Assembly (NCBI RefSeq): GCF_008329645.1
Contig: NZ_CP043474.1
Coordinates: 2,852,001 to 2,916,000, forward strand
Reading direction: 5' to 3'
DNA from: Mycolicibacterium grossiae
GTDB taxonomy: Bacteria; Actinomycetota; Actinomycetes; Mycobacteriales; Mycobacteriaceae
Length of the DNA stretch: 64,000 bases
The notes below the pieces were generated by a model. That model worked only from the letters and a program-made list of their open reading frames with translations, had not been told where the DNA came from and made no database searches. Shown here piece after piece: positions 8,437 to 16,719 of the stretch; position 1 is the first letter of the stretch, and every line of letters begins with the position of its first letter. The position numbers were made by a program, and so were the translations under genes.

Positions 8437-8967
8437 ATGACGACGGGGTTTCGGCGGCCCCACCGGGCCGAGGTGGGCGTCGCGGCAACAGCCCTGGTGC
8501 TCGCTGCTGCTGCATTGGTGATCACCGGCCTGGCGCTGGTGCGCCCCATCGCCCCCGTCCAGCACGCGGTCAATGTCGTCGAGCCCCGGCCGGCCACCTA
8601 CAGCAGCACCGAAATCGCGGCTGCGAAGAACGCCACGTGTTCGGCGTGGGATCAGGCGGCCCGGACCATCACCTCGGCCGGAAAACAGCGCGCATCAATC
8701 GCTGCAACGACGGGCAGATCCAGTCCGGAAACCGACGAAGCGCGAACGGTCGAAAAGCGTACGACGGCCACTCAGATGACCTTTCTCCGAACACAACTCA
8801 GCCCGGCGACACCGAGCGATATCCGCAAACCCGTCTCGGACTGGATGGCATCTCAGATTGACGCCATGCACGGAGTCAACGTGAGGGACTGGGATGCGTC
8901 TAATGCGGCCATCACGCGCGGCAACGATCTCGTCGACGTGATCGACGCGAAATGCGGGCTCTCCTGA
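8437..8967 (+). CDS. membrane-anchored hypothetical protein, mycobacterial ESX-neighbour type
   Basis: A 176-residue protein with one N-terminal membrane segment (VGVAATALVLAAAALVITGLALVRPI, residues about 12-37) and an extracytoplasmic helical domain with two Cys (NATCSAW and DAKCGLS) likely to form a disulfide. Proteins of this layout precede DUF5632-type genes in mycobacterial ESX-related operons. I chose ATG 8437 because residues upstream in the frame have no membrane-protein or coding character. It ends in TGATG, overlapping the next gene by one base, so the two are coupled. Confidence 0.75.
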   Translation: MTTGFRRPHRAEVGVAATALVLAAAALVITGLALVRPIAPVQHAVNVVEPRPATYSSTEIAAAKNATCSAWDQAARTITSAGKQRASIAATTGRSSPETDEARTVEKRTTATQMTFLRTQLSPATPSDIRKPVSDWMASQIDAMHGVNVRDWDASNAAITRGNDLVDVIDAKCGLS

Positions 8968-11459
8968 TGCCCGCCACTGGAGGGTCAGCGGGCTCGTATG
9001 GGCGGTTGATCGTCACACCGGACATGGAACCGCCCGACGCTTCGCACTGGGACGCCCAGGAGCAGGCCTACAGGGCCGGCGCGACGACGTGGGACGGCAT
9101 CCACCAGAAGATCGTCGTCGACAACGCGGCGTTCCGCGATGCCGCCGATTCTCGGGGCTTCGACGAGGCGCACCGGGCAGGTGCGGTGTTGGCCGAGGAG
9201 GCCAAGACGATCGCCGAGTGGCACGACAAGGTGGCCAACAAGTGCGCCGACATCGCCACCGTGTTGCGTGACACACGTGCCGGTCAGGAGCAGCTGATCC
9301 GGGAGGCTGATCCCAAGATCGCCGCGGCGGAGCTGCCCGGCGAAGCGGAAGCGCTCGTGGCTCAGTATCACGGCATCGCCAGGTATCAGACCGAGGCAGG
9401 CGTGGCGGCCGCTATGGCCGCGCACACCTCATTCAAGACAAGCAGCGAAAACGTGAGAGCCCTAGACCTTTTGACGAGATGGGGCGATGTCCCTGCCAGC
9501 CCACCCGTACAACCCCTGGATAATCCGTCACCGGGAATCGAGCAAGTAGACAACCCTAAGAAGACACCGCTTCAGGACGCTGAAGACATCCCCAAGAGGA
9601 CGCCCCTTCAAGAGGGGAGTGACGCTCCAGCGACACCAGACGCGCCAACAGACAAAGCCGGTACCTCCGTCACGCAACCGGGGGTGTCCCCTGGCGTCGA
9701 CGCGGGGACGGGCAAAGCGGGTGTTGGCGATGAGGGACTCGCGGCGTCGAGTCCGGTCACTCAGCCGGGGATGACTCCTGCGCCGCGGCCGGCGGCGGCG
9801 TCGCCGCTCGGCGGCGGTGCGCCGTCAATGGGCGGGTTGGGCAGTGGTGGCGGTGGGTTGGGTTCCGGTGGCGGGATTCCGAAGATTCCCGGTGGTCTGG
9901 GAAGCGGCGGTATGTCGGGGGCGGGCTTTAATCCGCTGAGTAGCGGTTTGGGTCAAATGCCCGGCGCCGGAAGCGGATTGTTGACTGCTGGCGGCGTTCG
10001 GGGATCATCTACGGGCGCGGAATCATCCGTGTCGCCGTTGTCTGCGTTCAATCAGGGAGCGGCGGCGACGGCGGGCATGGGCGGCGGGATACCGCCTGCG
10101 CCGCCGCCGGCTCCGGCGAGTCCATCGTCGGCCCTGTCAGCGGGCGGTGGTGTGCATGCGGCACCGGCCGCGGCCGCCCCCGGCGGGGGCGTCTCGCCGG
10201 CCGCCGCGCAGCCCGGTGCGGTGGCCCCGGCTGCCCCTGCTGCCGCGCCCACCGGTGCGGGTGTGGGGGCCGGTGGGGGTGCGCCGATGATGCTGCCGCC
10301 CGGTTCGATGGGGCCGCCAGCCGCGGCCGTTCCACCGGCTGCGCCGACCATGCCGGCGGGCACTGTGGGCTCGACGAACGCTCCGGCGGCGCCCGTCGCC
10401 CCGTCCGGAGCGGGTGCGGCGGCGAGCCCGACACTGATCCCGGCCAGCGTCGTTGCTGCGGGCCAGCTTGCGGCCGCCCAGGAGCGCCGCGAGTCGGCCG
10501 ACGCGGCGGCCGCCAAGGAGTTGGCGTACAAGCTTCAGCACGCGGCTCAAGAGATCGAGTACCCGATTGAATGGGCGGTAGGAGTCTTCCGCTCACCGAG
10601 CGGCACGGAAACCGTCACCACCTCCAACGACGGAGCAAGCTACATCCCGGCGGGTGTGTTCATTCCGCGCTCCGTGCGGGTGCTGTCCACAGATCCGTTG
10701 GTGGACGACCATTTTCGGCAACTCTGGTTCGGGTGGGGCGACCCGGCGCGGGTGCTCATCGAGTACGCGAAGCTGCGAGCGGAAACGGGCTGGCGGCTGG
10801 TCGCGGCCGCGACGACGAGCGTGGTGAACGTGCTGCGGGATGCCGGAATTGAACACCCGCCCTCCTGCACGCGCCAGACCAACCCGTGGCGGCAGGAGGG
10901 CGTCGAGATCCCCGCACCGGTCTTGGACGACATGCACGAGCACCGCCTGGCGGCGCTGTGGCCTGACGTGTACCCACGGCTGCTGCGCGTCATGACGGCC
11001 GACCCGATCTTTCAAGACCGCATCGTTCAGGGGGTGAGCGCATCGCTGGTCCATTTGGCGACCACTCAGGCTCAGGCGCTCGACGACGGCATCCACGACG
11101 CGATTCGCCGGGTCTGGATGGCCAGGGGCGCTGACCGCGAACCCACGGTGCAGCAGTGGGCGGAATACGACGCCGAAGCCAAGAGCTTCAACGCCACCAC
11201 GTCGATCTTCCGGCCGGGGTTCGTCAACGGCTCCATCGCCGATCCTGCCGACACCCTGCAGGAGCGGGTCCTGTACCGAGCACATTGGCTGGTAGCGCGT
11301 ACCGCCGAACACATCGGCGGGTGGGCCCGGCGCCCGCTGCCGCTGCCCGACATGTGTTACGCCGCGGCCGCTACCGGGGCACTCCCTCACCTGCGCGACG
11401 TGATCGTCAAGGCTCTGGTCAGCGTTGAAGAGGACCTCCAATACGAGGCTCCTCGATGA
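8967..11459 (+). CDS. ESX-associated protein with helical N-terminus, Gly/Pro/Ala linker and DUF5632/DUF5631-like C-terminus
   Basis: An 830-residue protein. Residues about 25-170 form an alpha-helical domain resembling the first domain of ESX substrates (SHWDAQEQAYRAGATTWDGIHQKIV). Residues about 170-500 are a low-complexity Gly/Pro/Ala linker. The C-terminal 300 residues (QHAAQEIEYPIEWAVGVFRS, VRVLSTDPLVDDHFRQLWFGWGDPARVLIEYA, LYRAHWLVARTAEHIGGWARRPLPLPDMCYA) match my memory of the mycobacterial DUF5632/DUF5631 family, of which M. tuberculosis Rv3899c is a member. Translation probably begins at ATG 8967 (TGATG overlap); ATG 9024 is an alternative. Export through an ESX system is inferred. 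The downstream operon partners are all broken. Confidence 0.75.
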   Translation: MPATGGSAGSYGRLIVTPDMEPPDASHWDAQEQAYRAGATTWDGIHQKIVVDNAAFRDAADSRGFDEAHRAGAVLAEEAKTIAEWHDKVANKCADIATVLRDTRAGQEQLIREADPKIAAAELPGEAEALVAQYHGIARYQTEAGVAAAMAAHTSFKTSSENVRALDLLTRWGDVPASPPVQPLDNPSPGIEQVDNPKKTPLQDAEDIPKRTPLQEGSDAPATPDAPTDKAGTSVTQPGVSPGVDAGTGKAGVGDEGLAASSPVTQPGMTPAPRPAAASPLGGGAPSMGGLGSGGGGLGSGGGIPKIPGGLGSGGMSGAGFNPLSSGLGQMPGAGSGLLTAGGVRGSSTGAESSVSPLSAFNQGAAATAGMGGGIPPAPPPAPASPSSALSAGGGVHAAPAAAAPGGGVSPAAAQPGAVAPAAPAAAPTGAGVGAGGGAPMMLPPGSMGPPAAAVPPAAPTMPAGTVGSTNAPAAPVAPSGAGAAASPTLIPASVVAAGQLAAAQERRESADAAAAKELAYKLQHAAQEIEYPIEWAVGVFRSPSGTETVTTSNDGASYIPAGVFIPRSVRVLSTDPLVDDHFRQLWFGWGDPARVLIEYAKLRAETGWRLVAAATTSVVNVLRDAGIEHPPSCTRQTNPWRQEGVEIPAPVLDDMHEHRLAALWPDVYPRLLRVMTADPIFQDRIVQGVSASLVHLATTQAQALDDGIHDAIRRVWMARGADREPTVQQWAEYDAEAKSFNATTSIFRPGFVNGSIADPADTLQERVLYRAHWLVARTAEHIGGWARRPLPLPDMCYAAAATGALPHLRDVIVKALVSVEEDLQYEAPR

Positions 11460-11715
11460 CGACGCAAACCAGAGGACGTGGACGGCGCAGCCTGGAGGGT
11501 CGAGCTGAAGCGCTGGCCACGCCGAGTTGGCCAACACCATCTACCAAGCATCGCTGTGGGTGCGCGAGTTTCACGTGCCCACTGGGGACGGTCGCTGGGG
11601 TGACGCCTCGGCACCACCGAGCTATCCGCTGCTCGGGTACGCCGAGCGGCTGGAGACGATCGGTGCAACGCTGAAGATGTTGTGCGCGAACGCGTCTTTG
11701 TCCACGCCGGTCTGA
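11456..11715 (+). pseudogene. frameshifted small ESX-operon gene (Rv3898c-like)
   Basis: The start ATG overlaps the stop of the preceding gene (ATGA), as in an intact operon, but coding character moves through three frames: MTTQTR in the first, EDVDGAAWRVELK from 11472 in the second, and ELANTIYQASLWVREFHVPTGDGRWGDASAP to the stop at 11715 in the third. At least two indels are therefore needed to restore about 85 residues. I believe the family is that of the gene following Rv3899c in M. tuberculosis, from position more than from remembered sequence. Confidence 0.65.
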
Positions 11716-11720
11716 GTTAG

Positions 11721-12023
11721 GATCGCACGACGCTGAAGGCACCGCCGCAGATCTGGATACCGGGGCGTGACCCCGATTGGCGAGAGGCCGACTACACCGA
11801 GGGCGGCCGATACCTTCTCTTCACCCGGCCAAGCGCTCCCAATTGCGATATCGTTACTGCGCAACAGCATTGGCGCGCCGCGCTCTCCGCACCGTCGGTG
11901 CTCGAACACCATCTTGGGGTACAGCAGCTCGCTATATTCGCGGAGCAGGCCGAGTGACTGTTCGACATCGCCCATGACACGATTCGTGCGGCGTCGACGG
12001 CGGCCGGTGCCGCGGCCGTCTGA
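11721..12023 (+). pseudogene. decayed hypothetical gene, no start codon and internal TGA
   Basis: A clear coding frame without ATG, GTG or TTG runs from just after an in-frame TAG (11718): TLKAPPQIWIPGRDPDWREADYTEGGRYLLFTRPS and on to AIFAEQAE, then TGA at 11955-11957, then LFDIAHDTIRAASTAAGAAAV before the next TGA at 12021. The coding character continues past the internal stop. Loss of the start and a nonsense change suggest inactivation. It is the third cistron of the ESX-like operon. Confidence 0.55.
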
Positions 12024-12347
12024 TGACGCGCGGCCTTGACGTCCAAGATGACGGAGTCCGTGCCCGGCGTGACCGCGCGATAGGAAGTCTTCGACCTGCC
12101 TGTGGTCGTTCGGTCCGACCTGGATACCCATCGTGCCCGTCGGGATCATCCTTTGTGTCCTGACTACCCCGTGAATCGCAAGGACGCGAGGGGAGCAGCG
12201 GCATCGCGCGACGGCACGACCCCCGTGCGAAACCGCGCGGCGCGACGACGACATCCGCGCGGGAGACCGAAGCCAGTCGGTCTCTACGCGATACTCAGAC
12301 GGGTAACGCGCCGGCCAGGAGCCGTCGGGCTCGGCGGATCGCAGTAG
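12023..12347 (+). pseudogene. frameshifted remnant, fourth cistron of the decayed operon
   Basis: ATG 12023 overlaps the preceding TGA. MTRGLDVQDDGVRARRDRAIG reads in one frame, then EVFDLPVVVRSDLDTHRARRDHPLCPDYPVNRKD continues from about 12084 in another, after one indel. The C-terminal part is Arg-rich and may be out of frame again. I cannot name the family. Confidence 0.4.
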
Positions 12348-12416
12348 AGAGAGGTGGAGCGTGATGTGGGTAGGTGCCTCGTGCAATCAGGGACGAAGCG
12401 CTGGAGTCTGCGGCTG

Positions 12417-14147
12417 ATGCGCATCACTCGTTTGCGGGTCCAGAATTTCCGCAATCTGGCCAATCTGGATCTGGCGTTGGTTCCCGGCACGGTGATCGTG
12501 GGCGAGAACCGGGCCGGCAAGTCGAACCTCATGCACGCAGTGCGGCTGGTACTTGATCCGCAAATGTCCTACGCCGATCAGCAGCTTACTCGCGAGGACT
12601 TCTGGGACGGACTGTCTGACGGCAGTGCGGACTGGAATCCGATGGTCGCCGGTGAGGTCATCGAAGTATCGCTCGACCTGGAGGACTTCACCGACGACGA
12701 ACGTCTGGTGGCGGCCCTGGCCGACGCGTTGCTCCCTGTGGACCCGATGAGAGCGCGGCTGACTTATCGCTTCGCGCCGATTGACGCTGGTGGTGTCGGC
12801 GCGGGCCCGACCACGCCGCCGCGGTACCGCGGGCAGCTGTGGGGCGGCGCGCTCGCGGACGGCAAGGCGGTATCGGCGGCGGCACGCAGTTACATCTACT
12901 TGCACACCATGGGGGCGCTGCGCGACGTCGAAGAGGACATCCGCAGCTGGCGACGGTCCCCGCTGCGGGCGTTGCTGGAACGGGCCTCCCGTAACACCGA
13001 TGAGTCCGAATTGGTCGCGGTGCGAGAAGCCTTGAAGTCGGCCAACGACAGCCTCAACGGGCTGCCGGAGATCACCGCGCTGAGTGTGGCGATCTCGACG
13101 CGGCTGACCGAGATGATCGGCCCCGCACAGGCCATGGAGACCGAATTGGCGGTGGCACCAGATGATCCGGTCCGCATCATCCGGTCCATGCGACTGTTCG
13201 TCGAGGGCGACGCCCACCGGCACCTCGCCAGTGCCAGCCTCGGCACGTTGAACGTGCTGTACCTGGCGTTGCTGGAACTGGGGTTGCAGGGCCGGATGGC
13301 CGACTCCGACATCGCCCACGTCGTGGTGGCCATTGAGGAACCCGAGGCACACCTGCATCCACATCTGCAGCGTCTGATTTTCCGGCGGCTGCTCGCACAG
13401 GCCGGTGCCACCCAGACGGTGATGGTCACCACGCAATCGCCCCACGTCGCCAGCGTCGCCGATCCGCGCAGCCTGGTGGTGTTGCGCACCGACGAAACCG
13501 CGCGTGCCACCACTGCGTGCACCGCGCACGACGCGGCACTAGACGCCGACGAGTGGGCCGACATCGGCCGCTACCTGGACGCCACCCGCGCCGAGATGGT
13601 CTTCGCGCGGGCGGTGCTGCTCGTCGAGGGCTTCGCCGAGGAGGTGATGGTGCCCGTTTTGGCTGCGCAGCTGAAATTGGACCTTGACAAGCTCGGCATC
13701 ACGGTGTGCGCCATCCACGGCACCCACTTCGGATCGTATGTCGCGTTCTGCGAAGCGCTAGGTATCCGCTGGGCCGTGTTAACCGACGGCGATCCCGGCG
13801 CCACGCCTACTGGGGCTGCACGCGCCGCCGCATTGGTCGCCGAGCTGGGCCGCGAGGGTGATCCGGTGACAAATGGGATCTTTCTTGGGGACACCACCTT
13901 TGAGTACGACATGGTGGGCCTGGCGGCAAATAAGCGGACCTGCTATGACACGTTGAAGGGGCTGTGTAAGGCACCGTCGCAGAAGGTCATTGAGGGCTGG
14001 GATACGGAGGAGCCCGGACACGACGACTTCATGAAGATCGTGACCAACGCTGGAGGCAAGGGCCGCTATGCCCAACGCCTCGCCCTCGCAGCTGTGCAAC
14101 CGCCGCCCTACGTCGCCGCGGCCTTGACCTACCTCGCTGCACCGTGA
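12417..14147 (+). CDS. gajA: Gabija-type OLD-family ATPase/TOPRIM nuclease (GajA-like)
   Basis: A 576-residue protein with an SMC/RecF-like ATPase half and a TOPRIM half. Walker A is VGENRAGKSN (about residues 28-37). The ABC signature-like and Walker B region is ASLGTLNVLYLALLEL and VVVAIEEPEAHLHPHLQ (about 306). The H-loop lies in VTTQSPHVASV. TOPRIM motifs follow: LLVEGFAEEVMV (about 401) and the acidic LTDGDPG (about 454). Length is that of GajA. The next gene is a UvrD-like helicase overlapping by 4 bases, the exact gene pair that defines Gabija, in which GajA nicks or cuts phage DNA when nucleotides are depleted. ATG 12417 was chosen over the upstream GTG because it begins the canonical MRITRLRVQNFRNL. 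Confidence 0.9.
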   Translation: MRITRLRVQNFRNLANLDLALVPGTVIVGENRAGKSNLMHAVRLVLDPQMSYADQQLTREDFWDGLSDGSADWNPMVAGEVIEVSLDLEDFTDDERLVAALADALLPVDPMRARLTYRFAPIDAGGVGAGPTTPPRYRGQLWGGALADGKAVSAAARSYIYLHTMGALRDVEEDIRSWRRSPLRALLERASRNTDESELVAVREALKSANDSLNGLPEITALSVAISTRLTEMIGPAQAMETELAVAPDDPVRIIRSMRLFVEGDAHRHLASASLGTLNVLYLALLELGLQGRMADSDIAHVVVAIEEPEAHLHPHLQRLIFRRLLAQAGATQTVMVTTQSPHVASVADPRSLVVLRTDETARATTACTAHDAALDADEWADIGRYLDATRAEMVFARAVLLVEGFAEEVMVPVLAAQLKLDLDKLGITVCAIHGTHFGSYVAFCEALGIRWAVLTDGDPGATPTGAARAAALVAELGREGDPVTNGIFLGDTTFEYDMVGLAANKRTCYDTLKGLCKAPSQKVIEGWDTEEPGHDDFMKIVTNAGGKGRYAQRLALAAVQPPPYVAAALTYLAAP

Positions 14148-15895
14148 AGCCGCTGTCGGCGTCGGTCGACGAACTGCGCGACAACCCCGAGCAGTGGGCG
14201 GCGCTGACCACGGTCGGGCACTGCGTCGTGTTGGCGCCGCCGGGCAGCGGAAAGACCAAGCTGCTCACCACCCGCGTCGCGCTCGACCTGACCAACGCCA
14301 TCCCCGACCCGCAAGGCGCGGCGTGCGTCACCATGACCAACCCGGCGGCCGGCGAACTCCGCGATCGGCTGCGCGGGCTCAGCGTCGAGCGCCGCGGCGC
14401 CGCGTTCGTCGGCACCGTGCACAGTTTCGTGCTCAACCGCATCGTGTTGCCCTTCGCCGGATACGCCCGACGCCCCGAACTCGCGCGGATGTCCATCGCC
14501 ACCGACGCGCAGCGCAAACGCGCCCTCAACGATGCGATCACCGCCGCCGGACCCGCCGATCGGCGGCTGATCCGCTCGACCGTAGAGCACCACTTCAAAC
14601 GGCTCTCCTCACCCGAGGCGTGGGCCCGATCCGGGGCCGCGATCGTCGCCGCCGGCGAGGGGTACCGTCAGCGTCTGCACGCCTTCGACTTGATCGACTT
14701 CGACGAGATTATCGAAGTCGGCGTGCAGTTCGTCGAAGCCCACCCGCTCATCCGCCGGGTCCTGTCGGCCCAGTACCCCAACATCTACGTCGACGAGTAC
14801 CAGGATCTGGCGCCCGGCCTGGACCGCGTCGTGCGGTCCCTGTGCCTCGGCGACGGCGCCGGGTCGCAGCTGTTCGCTGTCGGAGACCCCGACCAGGCCG
14901 TCTACGCGTTCACCGGTACCCGCCCCGAGCTGCTGATTGAGCTGTCCCAGCGGCCTGACGTCACCCCGATCACTTTGCGCCGCAACTACCGGTGCGGGGA
15001 GGAGATCATCCGCATCGCCCGCGGCGTGAAGCACGGCGCCGCACCGGTCGACGCGCATCGCGGCGGCGGCGCGGTCACCCTCGACAAGTGCCCCGGCGGG
15101 TTCGCGGACCAGTGTGCCCACGCCGCCCATCGCGTGACGGTCATCCGCCGGGCCGGGACACCGCTGCACCAGATCGCGGTCATCGCCAGCACCAACGACC
15201 TGTGCCTGACCGTGGTCCAGGCGCTGGCCGATGTCGGAATTCCCGCGTTCTTCCGCAACACCAACGATTACCGTCACACCAGCGCCACCGTCCTCGTCGA
15301 GGGCTGCGCGGCTTGGGCCTGCAGCGGCCGCGAAACCAGCGACTACCGGCTCGGATCGCTGCTGCGCCAGTGGCGATCGCTGTACGGTTCCGGCCGCGAC
15401 CGCGAGCATGACGCTCGGCTTACCGCCCTGCTGCTGAGCTATCGCGACCGCGGCGACGCGCCCGCGCGCCGCTTCCTCGACGACGTGCTTGCCACCGGCC
15501 TGGACGCGGTGCTGCAGCGACCCGAACTCGGCGACGACGCGGTGCAGATCGCGGCGATGCGTACCGCACTAACCACCGGGGGACTGTCCGGGCTGACCGC
15601 TGCGGGGCTGGCCGAGCGCGCCCGAAAGACCGGCCGCGTGGAGGTCACCACCATGACGTCAAGCAAGGGCCTGGAATTCGACGTGGTGTTCATCCTGGGG
15701 CTCGACGAGGATCGCATTCCGTTCTTCGCCGCCACGACCCCCGCCGAACTCGCCGAGGAGCGACGCAAATTCTACGTCTCCCTGACCCGCGCCCGCGACG
15801 AAGTGCACCTCTACTACTCCGGATTCGTTGAGGTCAACTGGGGCGTCAATCGCAAAGGGGCGAGCCGTTTCCTGCGCGAGATCGGCATGCTCTAA
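14144..15895 (+). CDS. gajB: Gabija-type UvrD/PcrA-like helicase (GajB-like)
   Basis: A 583-residue superfamily 1 helicase. It has the Q-like N-terminal motif, Walker A APPGSGKTK (residues 31-39), VTMTNPAAGELRDRL (motif Ia), VDEYQDLAPG (motif II, about 216), GDPDQAVYAFTG (motif III), RRNYRCGEEI (motif IV), MTSSKGLEFDVVF (motif V, about 502) and KFYVSLTRARDEVHLYY (motif VI). Translation starts at GTG overlapping the gajA stop (GTGA). In Gabija the helicase partner senses DNA ends and activates GajA. The tandem order, overlap and lengths support an intact defence operon. Confidence 0.9.
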   Translation: MKPLSASVDELRDNPEQWAALTTVGHCVVLAPPGSGKTKLLTTRVALDLTNAIPDPQGAACVTMTNPAAGELRDRLRGLSVERRGAAFVGTVHSFVLNRIVLPFAGYARRPELARMSIATDAQRKRALNDAITAAGPADRRLIRSTVEHHFKRLSSPEAWARSGAAIVAAGEGYRQRLHAFDLIDFDEIIEVGVQFVEAHPLIRRVLSAQYPNIYVDEYQDLAPGLDRVVRSLCLGDGAGSQLFAVGDPDQAVYAFTGTRPELLIELSQRPDVTPITLRRNYRCGEEIIRIARGVKHGAAPVDAHRGGGAVTLDKCPGGFADQCAHAAHRVTVIRRAGTPLHQIAVIASTNDLCLTVVQALADVGIPAFFRNTNDYRHTSATVLVEGCAAWACSGRETSDYRLGSLLRQWRSLYGSGRDREHDARLTALLLSYRDRGDAPARRFLDDVLATGLDAVLQRPELGDDAVQIAAMRTALTTGGLSGLTAAGLAERARKTGRVEVTTMTSSKGLEFDVVFILGLDEDRIPFFAATTPAELAEERRKFYVSLTRARDEVHLYYSGFVEVNWGVNRKGASRFLREIGML

Positions 15896-16109
15896 CCCCT
15901 AGCCCTGAGACCCGGAGCTCAGGTCGGCTCACCTTATGCGGAGTACTCGGCGGTGATGGCCTTCATCCGCCAGCGCTCTGTAGCGCGTCCGGTCGCACCG
16001 GTCTGCCGTTGGGCGAGCCGGTACAGCATGGCGGATGACGCACGGCCAACATGCCTGCGCCGGTGAGCCGATGAGCCGGTCGGCACCGCGTACCCGCCGG
16101 CGGCTCCGG

Positions 16110-16316
16110 CTACAGTCGGCGCACCCTTACAGCCCTGCGCATCCCCTCAACCATCAACTTGTTGTCCCGAGTGTTAAAATGGGCCTTCGGTCGGTAGGCG
16201 TAGCGGTACTCGTAGTGGTACTCCTCCTGCTTCCACTTCGAGCCGTCCGTCATTTCGACGATTGTGTTGCCGTCCCAGCCGGTCCACGCACCTTCAAGAG
16301 TGTACTTTTGCTCCAT
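16110..16316 (-). CDS. small beta-strand protein (GTWxGWDGxTIxxLxxGxxWxQ family)
   Basis: A 68-residue protein: KYTLEGAWTGWDGNTIVEMTDGSKWKQEEYHYEYRYAYRPKAHF, a pattern I recognise from many small bacterial proteins of unknown function with alternating Trp/Tyr strands. The last 20 residues (TRDNKLMVEGMRRAVRVRRL) look atypical and may be an extension. It is isolated between the Gabija operon and the relaxase. Confidence 0.7.
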   Translation of the reverse strand: MEQKYTLEGAWTGWDGNTIVEMTDGSKWKQEEYHYEYRYAYRPKAHFNTRDNKLMVEGMRRAVRVRRL

Positions 16317-16521
16317 TAAGCCATCTCCTCGCGGTCAAACTGACATGCGTCACGATCGCACGGCCCGCCGACACTCAGCCGGTCAAGCGCGAACGGCTCT
16401 CGGATAGACGTCGGCTGACACTGATGCGGCTGCCTACTCGGGCGAGCTAAACGACGCGGGGGCGGCCCCCTTGGGTGGCGCTCGGTGAGCCTACTGACCC
16501 CAAAGCCCCTGGTCACTTCCA

Positions 16522-16659
16522 TGCATCGCTGCCACCGGCCGCGCCGTCGATGCGCCGGCATTTCAGATGTATCGAATTCAGGATGACCGGCTGGCGGAGC
16601 ACTGGGAATTCGCCGACTTCGCCACGCTGTTGCGGCAGTTGGACTCAGCAATCCGGTAG
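16522..16659 (+). pseudogene. C-terminal fragment of a SnoaL-like polyketide cyclase/ester cyclase
   Basis: The frame reads CIAATGRAVDAPAFQMYRIQDDR followed by LAEHWEFADFATLLRQLDSAIR and a TAG. The piece with RIxDGRxxEHWxxxDxxxLLxQL is the conserved end of SnoaL-like proteins. No matching N-terminus is found upstream, so only about 45 residues survive. The remaining DNA of 16317-16720 shows no gene. Confidence 0.6.
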
Positions 16660-16719
16660 CACGTTGACCCCTGTATGTCCTTACGCGACTGCCTCCTCTC
16701 AAGCCGTTGACGCTTCGAT

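Noticed and set aside
12387..13529. Long minus-strand frames (380 residues and similar) antisense to gajA
   Set aside because: High-GC shadow of the true gene: Arg/Gly/His-rich product, no start signals, and the plus strand has full ATPase motifs.
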